Below are positions 15,615-23,734 of a stretch of DNA of 34,464 nucleotides, piece by piece. The notes beneath the pieces are model-generated. The model was not told the origin of the DNA. It made no database searches and was given only the letters and a program-made list of their open reading frames with translations. The position numbers and the translations under genes were made by a program. Source of the DNA: Deltaproteobacteria bacterium. Lineage in GTDB: Bacteria > Desulfobacterota > Desulfarculia > Adiutricales > Adiutricaceae. The stretch covers positions 1-34,464 of the forward strand of contig JAISCZ010000142.1 of NCBI GenBank assembly GCA_031265205.1, in the 5' to 3' direction. Each line of letters opens with the position of its first letter. The stretch's first letter is position 1.

Positions 15615-16061
15615 ATTTTTCTCCACTGTTTGCCGCGTCGCCAATTATCATCAAAGCCCAGTAAAACGATAAACGCGGCTTGAAGACTTCGGTTCGTTCG
15701 TTGGGCCTTGAATAAATCATAGGCGCTCAGTCGCGGATAATAAAAGTTACAATACAACCGTCCTAATATATTTTCTTCCGCCACTCGTATAGATTTGACA
15801 ACCGATCCCATCTTCGCGCAAAACGGCCGCGGATCTAACTGAGCCAAGCATAGCGGCGTGACACAACGCCCGGTAATCTCCCGTCTCAATGAAATAATTG
15901 ATGTCATCCGAGATCATCCATCGCGTTCTATCATTCCAATTCTCTCGGTTAGCGGCTTCCATCCCTTGAACGAAAGGCGAAAATAAATCTGGAATAATAG
16001 GGACGCAGCCAGCCATGGCCATGGAGAGCGTCGTCATGTAAATTAATATAAACTTAGTCAT
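15611..16061 (-). pseudogene. Probable lipoprotein gene with a frameshift
   Basis: The ATG at 16061 has GAGGAA five bases upstream and encodes TKFILIYMTTLSMAMAGC, a lipoprotein signal with lipobox MAGC. The first frame continues through RTRWMISDDINYFIETGDYR and AALCHAAML-like sequence and would end at 15747. A second frame, open from the same region, continues as AEENILGRLYCNFYYPRLSA and AFIVLLGFDDNWRRGKQWRK. It stops at 15611, exactly coupled to the next gene. I infer one ancestral gene of about 150 residues with a single frameshift near 15790-15810. If there is no frameshift, a 104-residue lipoprotein (15747-16061) is made instead. Family unknown. Confidence 0.5.
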
Positions 16062-16159
16062 CAAATTTCCTCTTCACTAAAAAAATAAGCGCGATTATGA
16101 GGCGATTATGAATTATATTTTATATTATACCATGACGACTAGACAAGATCAAGGCGCGA

Positions 16160-16168
16160 AAAACCAGC
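16160..16168. repeat. Target-site duplication, left (9 bp)
   Basis: AAAACCAGC directly outside the left end of the ISKra4-type element, identical to 17823-17831 on the other side. Confidence 0.85.
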
Positions 16169-17822
16169 GGGTGTATCTAAAAAAAGCACCTGAGAAGGGA
16201 AAAATTTTTGAGCTGTTCAATATTTGCCCCATAAAATTTTAAAACCGGCAATACTACATCTTGATGCCATAAACCGCATTTAGCTTTAGACATCAGCGTC
16301 ACCATATTTTGCGCGCACTCGACATTCCAACGCATCCCAGGTTGCTTTAACCGTTGTTGGAGGACGCTCTTATTGCCACTTTCAATAACCCCGCTACCGA
16401 TAAAATAACCATTTTCGATATATTTTTTATAGTCAATATTATCTTCATTATTATTTATATAATTAAGTAAATTGAATGTGCTTTTAGATAATAGTCTGTT
16501 GCCTAATGATATAATTTCTCTTTTGGCTTCTTCAGGTTCGCTATTTATAAAAACTCACAAATTTTCTCTGTCCAGTCTTTGCATTTTTGTTCATCCTTAT
16601 CAAATATACTTTTAAAAAAAGTTGAGGTATTTTCAGAAAGATGGAAATAGTCTAGAATTTGTTGGGCATCTGGAAACAATTCGTCACGCATATTCCGAAT
16701 CCAGGTTGCACCATCACCCAAAAGAATTGTTTTTTGAAAAGAGCCATATCCATTTCTAATGGCCAAAGCAAAAAAATGCTTTTTGAAATTTTCAACATCA
16801 CCCACATAAGCCCTATATTCTCTTTTCCCCGTACGAGGCCTTTTTTTCTGAGTTTTTTTGTCATAATAATAGCTGAAATGTTCAGATGAGAAAGCTACTC
16901 CAAGTTTATTCTCTTTCCATGTTGAGCCTTGTACATTTTCCTGTCTCGTATGAACCATAGCTCCATCAGTTTCAAGATATAAAATGTGATTATTATCGCT
17001 TTCTTTGAATATCAAATTTCCAGAATCTAGAATTTCTAACGCTTTTTCTGCTTCTCTTACGTCATTATCAAATACAATTTGCCCAACTGTGTTGGTTACC
17101 GATCTGATTCGTTCAATATTTGTATCAAGACCCCTAGCATGTTTAATCTGTTTCGCCGCAAGTTCGTAGGACGATGAGGACTGTGCCCAATAGGCGACTT
17201 CAAGCATGGTTGACACTGTCATTTTAAAGGGCAAGTTGACTATTCCAAGGGCTTCGTCAAGTGGGAAGATAATTTTTCCGTAACCCGCTTCTTTAAGCTT
17301 TTGAGCGTCCTCCTGCGACGAAGGGAGAAGAGCTAAACGACTAAAGGTCAAAGGACCAAAGCAAGAAAGCATGGTCCGAGCGTAATAACGGTTTTTCCTT
17401 ACTTTGATTCCGTTTTCGGAAAGTTCAGTTTTTTTTAGCTACCACAATATCTTGATTAATGGAAGAAAGTTTGTTTTGAATAATGTCCAGAGTTAATGAC
17501 TTAAAATTGATAAGCAAATTATCTATTAAAGATTCAATTTGAATTATTGAAGGTAAATTATTCTCATTAATATTATTTTTATTAACTTTAGATGAAATGT
17601 TTCGTATAATATTAGATAAAATTTGAACCTCGTCATCTGTTAGTTCTAACGCCTTTAACTCTTCTAAAAGCGGGATCAAATTGTCGGAAAGGCCGAAATA
17701 ATCATCGCTTTGGCCTGATTTTTCCTCATCTTTACTCATTTTAGACCTATCTTTCGCCTCTTTCACGAGGTTAAATTGATAATAACATATTTTTTTCTGA
17801 AGTGCTATTTTTAGATACACCC
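16169..17822 (-). mobile_element. ISKra4-family insertion sequence, 1654 bp
   Basis: The ends are inverted repeats: the left reads GGGTGTATCTAAAAAAAGCA and the reverse complement of the right reads GGGTGTATCTAAAAATAGCA. They match at about 25 of 28 positions when extended. The element is flanked by a perfect 9-bp duplication, AAAACCAGC (16160-16168 and 17823-17831). The single cargo gene is an ISKra4-type transposase on the minus strand, whose stop lies inside the left inverted repeat. The clean duplication indicates simple insertion without later rearrangement. The element is strongly AT-rich, unlike its surroundings, which suggests arrival from a different genome. Confidence 0.88.
16177..17739 (-). 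pseudogene. ISKra4-family transposase, interrupted by two frameshifts
   Basis: Three frames make one protein of about 520 residues. Frame 1 (17739 to 17425) starts MSKDEEKSGQSDDYFG and ends at a TGA just after a run of eight A. Frame 2 continues from that A-run as ELSENGIKVRKNRYYARTML, then the family core FPLDEALGI, HILYLETDGAMVHTRQE, ILLGDGATWIRNMRDELFP and QQILDYFHLSENTSTFF, and ends at 16545. Frame 3 resumes at a T5 run with NSEPEEAKREIISLGNRLL, NGYFIGSGVIESGNKSVLQQ and PGMRWNVECAQNMVTLMS, stopping at 16177. Frames 1 and 3 are the same phase, so the two shifts cancel. Either it is inactive, or slippage at the homopolymers restores it. Confidence 0.85.
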
Positions 17823-17831
17823 AAAACCAGC
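17823..17831. repeat. Target-site duplication, right (9 bp)
   Basis: AAAACCAGC directly outside the right end of the ISKra4-type element, the partner of 16160-16168. Confidence 0.85.
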
Positions 17832-18710
17832 CCTTTACGGTTGACGCTCCAATTATTCACGCGCGAAAATTAACCGCGAATTTCGAGCGTTAAACCCTTC
17901 GCGGCCAAGGAGCTTGGATTTTCCGCGAGACCTCAAGCCTTTAACGTCACGACATTCAAAAACGCTAAATTTTATACAATTTTTAGGATATTCTCGCGAA
18001 TCGCGGAAAATCGCCGTATTGGGCCGCCTCCGTTCCCAAATTTTGAGCTGACTCCGGCGCGCCTGGGCTCAATATGCCCTCAAGTCGGCGGCATTCTCCG
18101 ATATTATGGCGGGCCGGCTTCCGAATCTATCGTTTCATGGCCCGCGCGGCGTTTACTCGCGTTACGGCCCGCCGCCATCAACGCCCCACTATTTATATAA
18201 CTTCGCGTCGTAAGCTTACGATAATTTTGTATCGTCCATCGCCGCCACGATTGCTTCCGACTGTCGCGAGCGCGAGCCGTCAGGCGTGGGTCTCGCGCCC
18301 CTCCCCGCGGGAAGCGCGGCGCCTTTAACGGCGCGTATAATATTTCAAAAATTAGGCTCCTCATAAGAGCGTCCAAAAATCGCGGAGAAGAATAATTTGG
18401 AAGCTGGATAAAGCGAAGTATGGGCTAAATATCGCGCCCAAATGACTAAAATCGTGACCTGTTCGCAAGCGCTAACGCGCTATAGAAGGCTTCATCTCCC
18501 GCGCCCTATGGCGCGTTCGCGCCACAGTGCGGCGCGCCGTAACGCCCCTTGAAAGTCTCGCGCCGCTAGCGAAGACTCGCGAAAAGATATTTGGCGCGTT
18601 TCCCCCAAGCGACAAAGCCTGGAGACGCCGCCGCGAGCCTGGAAACGGCGGGAAGCGAACGCGAGAAAGCCTAAACGCGCTCACGCGCGCGCCTAAACTT
18701 TAGCCGCGCC
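17832..18710. other. Gene-free region with one dispersed repeat
   Basis: About 880 bases without a supportable gene. The first 200 bases are moderately AT-rich. Copy 2 of the dispersed repeat lies at 18236-18335. Near 18620 two pieces, AGCCTGGAGACGCCG and AGCCTGGAAACGGCG, follow each other and recall part of a B12 box, but no riboswitch context exists. Confidence 0.55.
18236..18335 (+). repeat. Dispersed GC-rich repeat, copy 2
   Basis: Partner of 15131-15223 in the same orientation, differing by substitutions and short insertions (for example CTCCCC after the CTCGCGCCCC piece). Together the two bracket the secreted-protein pair and the ISKra4 element. Confidence 0.65.
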
Positions 18711-19547
18711 TTATTTGCGAAGACGCAGGCGCTTTGTAGTGGCGGATTCCGCCGTAAAAGCCACGCGAAAGCCAAGATCCTCGCGAATATCCGGCGTTGG
18801 CCAACCCCTAAACGCCACGCGGCAGTTACTCCGTACGGTTAAGAAGGAACATCCGCGCACCATTTTCTTATCGCCGTCGGAAGGACCCTTGGGATCCGCG
18901 TCGGGGCTGACGGAATAATATCCCTTGTCGTAGATATCGGCGACCCATTCCCAAACGTTGCCAGTTATGTCAAATAATCCCCATGGATTGGGAAGTTTTC
19001 CCCCCACGGGATGGGTTTTTCTCCCCGAGTTATCCCCCGAGCCATCCCCCGAGTTATCCTTAGTCCAGGCGTATAACCCGAGGTCATCATCGTTATTCCC
19101 AAAAAAATAGGAAGTCGTCGTCCCGGCCCGGGCGGCGAACTCCCATTCGGCTTCCGTGGGGAGGCGATAACGGCCGGTCCCCTCGCGCCGATTGAGCCTG
19201 GCGATGAAATCGCTGGCGTCGTCCCAAGAAATATTTTCGACCGGAAGCGAATCTCCTCGCGCGGAACTCGGATTCGCGTCCATGACGATATTCCACTGCC
19301 GCTGCGTAACCTCGTATTTTCCCAAATAAAAAGACTGAGTTAAGGCGACGCGGTGGGAAGGAGTTTCGTCCGGATTGCCGCCGTTATCTTCGCGGTCGCT
19401 CCCCATAAAGAAAGACCCCGCCGGAATTAAAACGAATTCCATCCCGAGATCGTTAGTTATTTCCACGGCGTGGGCGCTCGGCGCGAGCGCGAAAGCCGCG
19501 ATCAGAAAACTTAAAAGGCCAAGGCTAAAAACGCGCGTAAACGTCAT
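18711..19547 (-). CDS. Secreted SUMF1/formylglycine-generating-enzyme-fold protein
   Basis: A 278-residue protein from the ATG at 19547, where AGAGGG lies just upstream and a signal peptide follows (RVFSLGLLSFLIAAFALAPS, cleavage after SAHA). The rest is a complete SUMF1 (FGE-sulfatase) domain: FVLIPAGSFFMGSDREDNGG, YLGKYEVTQRQWNIVM, the hallmark RLPTEAEWEFAARAG, NPWGLFDITGNVWEWVADIY and LGFRVAF. True formylglycine-generating enzymes have two active-site cysteines near the C-terminus. Here the matching stretch is RGCSFLTVRSNCRVAFRG, so the first position is Thr and only the second Cys is kept. It is therefore more likely a non-FGE member of the fold, of the kind found as exported binding or modifying proteins. 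No sulfatase gene lies nearby. Confidence 0.88.
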   Translation of the reverse strand: MTFTRVFSLGLLSFLIAAFALAPSAHAVEITNDLGMEFVLIPAGSFFMGSDREDNGGNPDETPSHRVALTQSFYLGKYEVTQRQWNIVMDANPSSARGDSLPVENISWDDASDFIARLNRREGTGRYRLPTEAEWEFAARAGTTTSYFFGNNDDDLGLYAWTKDNSGDGSGDNSGRKTHPVGGKLPNPWGLFDITGNVWEWVADIYDKGYYSVSPDADPKGPSDGDKKMVRGCSFLTVRSNCRVAFRGWPTPDIREDLGFRVAFTAESATTKRLRLRK

Positions 19548-20811
19548 ATACCCTCTTGTAACCTCTCTGAGCGCGAATATGGCTGATAAAGGCCTCCCAC
19601 CGCGCCCCGTTAAACTAACGCGAGCCTCCGGAGCGTTTCCGCGCTCGTTTTTTCCGCTCGCGCGCCGACATCTGAGCGTAAAGCCGAACGCCTTCATTTG
19701 ACTCGCGGTGAGCTTTCGCTCCGTCTTAAAGCCACGGCCCTCATCCCGCCTCTCGTTAAAATTCAGCCCAAGCGCGCGTCCAAGCCCCTCTCGCCCCTCG
19801 CCCAAGCTGAAAAGGCGGCGCGCTCAATCCAAACGCCGCAACGGCGTCCGCGAGCGACCCATCCCCCCCCTTCGCGGCGCTTTCGCCTTGGAATTCCGAG
19901 CCGTCGCGCGCGAACTCTTTGAGAGCCAGATTATCGTTTCCCCCGCGCGGATTGGCGAAGTTTTTCCGATAGGGGCGCGCGCGACCGCCCGCCCAAAAGG
20001 GGCTCAAGGGCCGCTGGCGGAGAGGCTCCCGCCTGAAATCCTTCGCGCGGATTGGGGTTAGCTTCCGCGCCAAGCGCCCGGGCGACTAGAGGCGAGGAGC
20101 GAGACTGAAACGTCCGGGGGCCGCGCGAGCGGGCCACGGGCGCGAGTGACGCTCCAAAAGAGCCAAAGAAAGGCTAGGGCCTCGCGCTTGGCGCCTAATT
20201 TCCCGATCGCTCCCTTAGCCTCTTAGCCATTGGTCATTAGCCTTAGGCTCCGATATTTCGCGCCTAAAACGCGAAAGCGAGCTTTTCGCCTTTGTTGTCC
20301 GCGCTCGGGGATATCGTTCCATCCAATTGAGCCGATATTAAACGCTCCACGCGCGAATAGCAATGGCTTTTCCCAATGGACAAGGCCTCTTTCGCGCCTC
20401 TCTTCCCCCAAAGGCCACTCTTTACGGCGCCCACGCCAAGGCGCGCGTCTTTTACGCGCTCCGCTCTCGCCGCGAGGCCCCCCTCGGGCGTCGCCGTCGC
20501 TCCCGGAAGGCGCGGCGCCAAATTTCGCGCCCTCGCCTTTCTCCCCCGTTTCGCTTTAAAAGCTCGCGCCGCGCCACGCGGCTGTCGCGACGCTTCCCCC
20601 CCGCGCGAGTCGCCGGCAATCGGCGGAAAAATGAAGCCTATCGCCCTGGCGCTCGGCGCGCGCGGCCCCCGCTTGGAGCGGAAAGGCCGCGAAGTAGTCC
20701 GCGCGCCCTGGCCCATAAAAGTGGCGAAAACGGACGCGAAGCGCCACGCGCGGAGCGTCCTATGGGCAAAATCTCCCCATTAAAAATTTTCCGCCGTCTC
20801 GCGCGGCTTTA
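19548..20811. other. 1.26-kb gene-poor region
   Basis: The longest gap in the window. Several overlapping frames of 100-150 codons exist on both strands, but all are Arg/Ala/Pro-rich, conflict with one another, lack ribosome sites and match nothing I recognise. I take them as GC-driven. No RNA gene was recognised. Confidence 0.55.
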
Positions 20812-22380
20812 TTAAATCTCGCCCCAAAAAATATCCGCCATGAAATCCAAATCGTCTTTTTGGGGCAGCTCGGCGGCTTTGCTCTCCCTGTCCAGCGTCA
20901 TGGCCCGAGCCCCCTTACGGTCATACTCCGGCCAGCGCTCCTCATGGCCCTCGGCGAGGCGGGGAGGATTGGGATCGCCGTATTTAATGAAGTTGCTCCA
21001 GCGGGATTGCGTAAATTCCGAGAGCTTTTTGGTGCCCGCTCCCCACAAGGTCCCCGCGAAGGGAAAGGAGCCGAAGACGAAAAAGAGCTCGGCGCCGTGG
21101 TGGGCGCCCAAATCCATCATCCGACCGGGAATGGTCGCGAAATTGAAACGGTACATGAAGACTTTGGCGTATTGGGAGACGAGATCCGCGAATCTTTTGG
21201 CGCCCGCCGAGAACATGGCGAAAGCGATGGCTTGGCGGACGCGCTCGTAGGGAGGATTTTTGGCGTTCGCGGGAAACCTGTCCCGGAAGGCCCGAGTCCC
21301 CTCGGGGCCCAAGAAGCAGAGGAGGATGGTCTCTAACAAACTCGCGTTGGCTTCCCTGGGCAGAAAAAGGCTGCCCTCGTCCAGGTTAAAGCCGAGTAAC
21401 GCGTCAACCCGGTTAAACTCGCCGTTTTTAAACCGCGCGTGGGGATCGCGCGGGATGATTTCGCCGTCAAAGACCAGCGCCTGGGCAAAGGGCGAAAGGT
21501 TCCGAAAATCCATGGACGTGGCCGATAGGCGCGAAAGAACGCGCGGATCGATTTCCTGGAGGGTTTTTAAGCCCGCGGGGGAGTCGGAGATTCCCAAAAA
21601 CTCAAAGAAGGAAGCGGAAAGCGCCAAGGCTTTTTCCAGCGAACCCTTGGGGATGGGAATCCGCGAGACTCCGAAGAGCACCCCGCTCTGAAAAATCGCC
21701 CGCTGAAATAAGCCCTCGGCCAGTGGGCTCAGGAGGAGAGCCGAAGCCAGCATGGCCCCGGCCGATTCCCCGCCGACGGTGACTTTCGCGGGATCGCCCC
21801 CGAAAGAGCCGATATTTTCCCGCACCCATTTGAGGGCCAGAATCTGGTCCAAAAAGCCCCAGTTTCCGGTGCTTCCGTGCCTTTTAAGGGTCTCCTCCGA
21901 ACACAAAAAACCCAAAACCCCCAAACGGTAGTTGATGGTCACGACCACGATCCCTTTTTCCGCGAAGCTCGCGCCATCGTAAAGAACCCTCTCTGGGGCG
22001 AAGGAGGCGAAACGGCCGTACAGGGGTTGGGAGGCGGAGCCCTCGGCGAAACCGCCTCCGTGGATATAGACGAAGACGGGGTATTTGGTGGTTGGGGAAG
22101 CGTCGGCGGGCGCCCAGACATTGAGGGTCAGGCAATCCTCGGAAAAAGTGAAATGCCTTGGCTTATGGGTCAGTAAGCTTTCTTTCCAAAAATACTGGTG
22201 GGCGACGGGCCCGAAAGCGAAGGCCTCGAGGGGTTTAACCCAGGGTTCGCGGGGCCGCGGCGGGGCGAAACGCAGCTCGCCTACGGGGGGAGCGGCGTAG
22301 GGCACGCCTTTAAAAATCAGAATATTGTTGACGATACGCCCCACGATAGGGCCCAATGAGGTTTCGACTGTTTTTCGCAT
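20812..22380 (-). CDS. Type-B carboxylesterase
   Basis: A 522-residue protein from the ATG at 22380. An upstream in-frame TTG at 22428 would add 16 residues, and neither start has a good ribosome site. It is a complete carboxylesterase/para-nitrobenzyl-esterase of the alpha/beta-hydrolase fold: TSLGPIVGRIVNNILIFKGV, the oxyanion segment VFVYIHGGGFAEGSA, and the nucleophile elbow GGESAGAM (Ser near residue 205). The acid is probably the Glu of NLDEGSLFL (near 335) and the base the second His of LGAHHGAELFFVFG (near 427). EDCLTLNVWAPAD is the other family signature. No signal peptide is evident, so it is probably cytoplasmic. The substrate is unknown. It stands alone between two large gaps. Confidence 0.93.
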   Translation of the reverse strand: MRKTVETSLGPIVGRIVNNILIFKGVPYAAPPVGELRFAPPRPREPWVKPLEAFAFGPVAHQYFWKESLLTHKPRHFTFSEDCLTLNVWAPADASPTTKYPVFVYIHGGGFAEGSASQPLYGRFASFAPERVLYDGASFAEKGIVVVTINYRLGVLGFLCSEETLKRHGSTGNWGFLDQILALKWVRENIGSFGGDPAKVTVGGESAGAMLASALLLSPLAEGLFQRAIFQSGVLFGVSRIPIPKGSLEKALALSASFFEFLGISDSPAGLKTLQEIDPRVLSRLSATSMDFRNLSPFAQALVFDGEIIPRDPHARFKNGEFNRVDALLGFNLDEGSLFLPREANASLLETILLCFLGPEGTRAFRDRFPANAKNPPYERVRQAIAFAMFSAGAKRFADLVSQYAKVFMYRFNFATIPGRMMDLGAHHGAELFFVFGSFPFAGTLWGAGTKKLSEFTQSRWSNFIKYGDPNPPRLAEGHEERWPEYDRKGARAMTLDRESKAAELPQKDDLDFMADIFWGEI

Positions 22381-22941
22381 GAGGGATACCGCGTCCGTCG
22401 CGACAGGATTTGTGAGCAAAATCAGCAAACCGCGTAGCGATAAGATCCTGAAAAATGAAAAATTTTAGTTATTTTAGAAAAAAAATCCTTTCAAGGCAAG
22501 AATTATTTTTTCCCGCCGCGACGGGGCGCGACATGGAGGTAGCTTGAGAAAGAGGCGCGCTTTGTTTTGAATCACAAAAAAAATTAAAATCGCTAAAAAA
22601 ATGAATTTTTTTATTATTTTTTCAAATAATGATCTAAATCCGCTGGACGCGCGAGGCTCTCGCCCCCGCGCGCGAGAGCGCCGCGACCCTTAAGAAAAAA
22701 AGGCGAAACTTTACAAAATAGGCTCAATCGCGGCGCGTGGCGCGAACTTGAGCGAGCGCCACGGGTTTTCCCCGCGCCCCAAAGCGCGCCGTCGCACGCG
22801 CGCGCCGGCGGGCTTTGAGACGCCAATCGGCGCCCGGGCTCCCCCCTCACGCGCTCTCCCTTTCCAACCGCGAGCTTCAAGGCGGGCCAGCGCGACGGAG
22901 CGACCCTTGGCCACGTAAATCTTAAGCCCTCGCGCCAAGAT
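22381..22941. other. Gap with an AT-rich island
   Basis: About 560 bases. 22440-22640 is extremely AT-rich for this window, with repeated A and T runs (for example around 22575-22625), and probably contains the carboxylesterase promoter. On the minus strand TTGAAA near 22490 is the best -35 candidate, with no clear -10. 22640-22940 is GC-rich with no credible gene. Confidence 0.45.
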
Positions 22942-23367
22942 TCAGCGGCACTTAGTGGTCCCCCAGGAATCCGTCCGGCAAGTTTCGACGTTTCCCTTAT
23001 TGTCCCGGCAGCGCGTCACCCCAAAAGAATCCGTGGAGCAGCGGGAATTCGTTCCCTTATTGTCCCGGCAGCGCGTCACCCCAAAAGAATCCGTGGAGCA
23101 GCGGGAATTCGTTCCCTTATTGTCCCGGCAGCGCGTCACCCCAAAGGAATCCGTGGAGCAGCGGGAATTCGTTCCCTTATTGTCCCGGCAGCGCGTCACC
23201 CCAAAGGAATCCGTGGAGCAGCGGGAGTTAATCCCCTTATCGTCGCGGCAGCGCGTCACCCCAAAGGAATCCGTGGAACAGCGGGAATCGGCGTGGGCGG
23301 ACCCGCCAGCGACTACAAGCGTTAGCCCAAAGGCGAGCGCGAAAGCTAAAACGGCCAAACGCGTCAT
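22942..23367 (-). CDS. Secreted Cys-repeat protein with 20-residue tandem repeats
   Basis: A 141-residue protein. The ATG at 23367 is chosen because GGAGG lies upstream and a signal peptide follows at once (TRLAVLAFALAFGLTLVVAG, ending SAHA). The mature protein is five near-identical 20-residue units, CSTDSFGVTRCRDNKG plus a four-residue linker, and a last variant unit CRTDSWGTTKCR at the C-terminus. Each unit has two cysteines nine residues apart, giving twelve in total, with basic and acidic residues alternating. This could be a string of small disulfide hairpins or a metal-binding array in the periplasm or outside the cell. I do not recognise a family. It has no operon partner. Confidence 0.75.
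   Translation of the reverse strand: MTRLAVLAFALAFGLTLVVAGGSAHADSRCSTDSFGVTRCRDDKGINSRCSTDSFGVTRCRDNKGTNSRCSTDSFGVTRCRDNKGTNSRCSTDSFGVTRCRDNKGTNSRCSTDSFGVTRCRDNKGNVETCRTDSWGTTKCR
22964..23290 (-). repeat. 60-bp tandem repeats inside the Cys-repeat gene
   Basis: The period is exactly 60 bases, with the string GCAGCGCGTCACCCCAAA recurring at 23007, 23067, 23127, 23187 and 23247. The central units are almost identical at DNA level, including synonymous sites, while the outer ones have drifted. That pattern indicates recent expansion in the middle by slippage or unequal crossing-over. Confidence 0.92.
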
Positions 23368-23734
23368 TTTTATTGTTTCCTCCAAATCACGTCTCAAAAC
23401 GTCAGCTTCCCCAATATAGCCCAAAATAAAGAAGATGGCCAAATAAGGCGCGCCCTCGCGCGCCCTGAGCCGCCGCGAAATTCAGCGGCGTGGCGCGGAA
23501 AAGATTGGGCGCGATTTTCAAGCGACCGATGGGAACCGAGCTATTTTCCCTTCGCCTGATCGGAGGAGACTAAAGCGCTCGCGCTCCCCGCGAAGGCGGC
23601 GCGCGACGCGAAAATATTACGCGCTTAAAAATCCAAAAGGAGAGGCGAAATCGCCCGCGCGCGGTTTTTTCGGGAAAAGAGGTTGTATTTTCGCGAACTC
23701 GCGCCACGCGCGCGATCGCGCGAGGACGCGAGTA
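23368..23734. other. Gap between Cys-repeat gene and Sel1 gene
   Basis: About 370 bases of GC-rich DNA with no credible gene and no clear promoter. An inverted element CGCGCCCTCGCGCG lies near 23450. Confidence 0.5.

Noticed and set aside
18600-18660. B12-box-like AGCCTGGAGACGCCG
   Set aside because: It occurs twice in a row in GC-rich intergenic DNA, without the remaining riboswitch core and without a cobalamin or transport gene downstream.
18711-19547. True formylglycine-generating enzyme
   Set aside because: The first of the two active-site cysteines is Thr in the aligned RGCSFLTVRSNC stretch and no sulfatase is nearby.
19700-20815. Open frames of 100-150 codons in the largest gap
   Set aside because: Mutually overlapping on both strands with biased low-complexity composition and no recognisable motif.
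22964-23290. CRISPR array
   Set aside because: The 60-base units are contiguous with no unique spacers and code for an in-frame secreted protein with a signal peptide.
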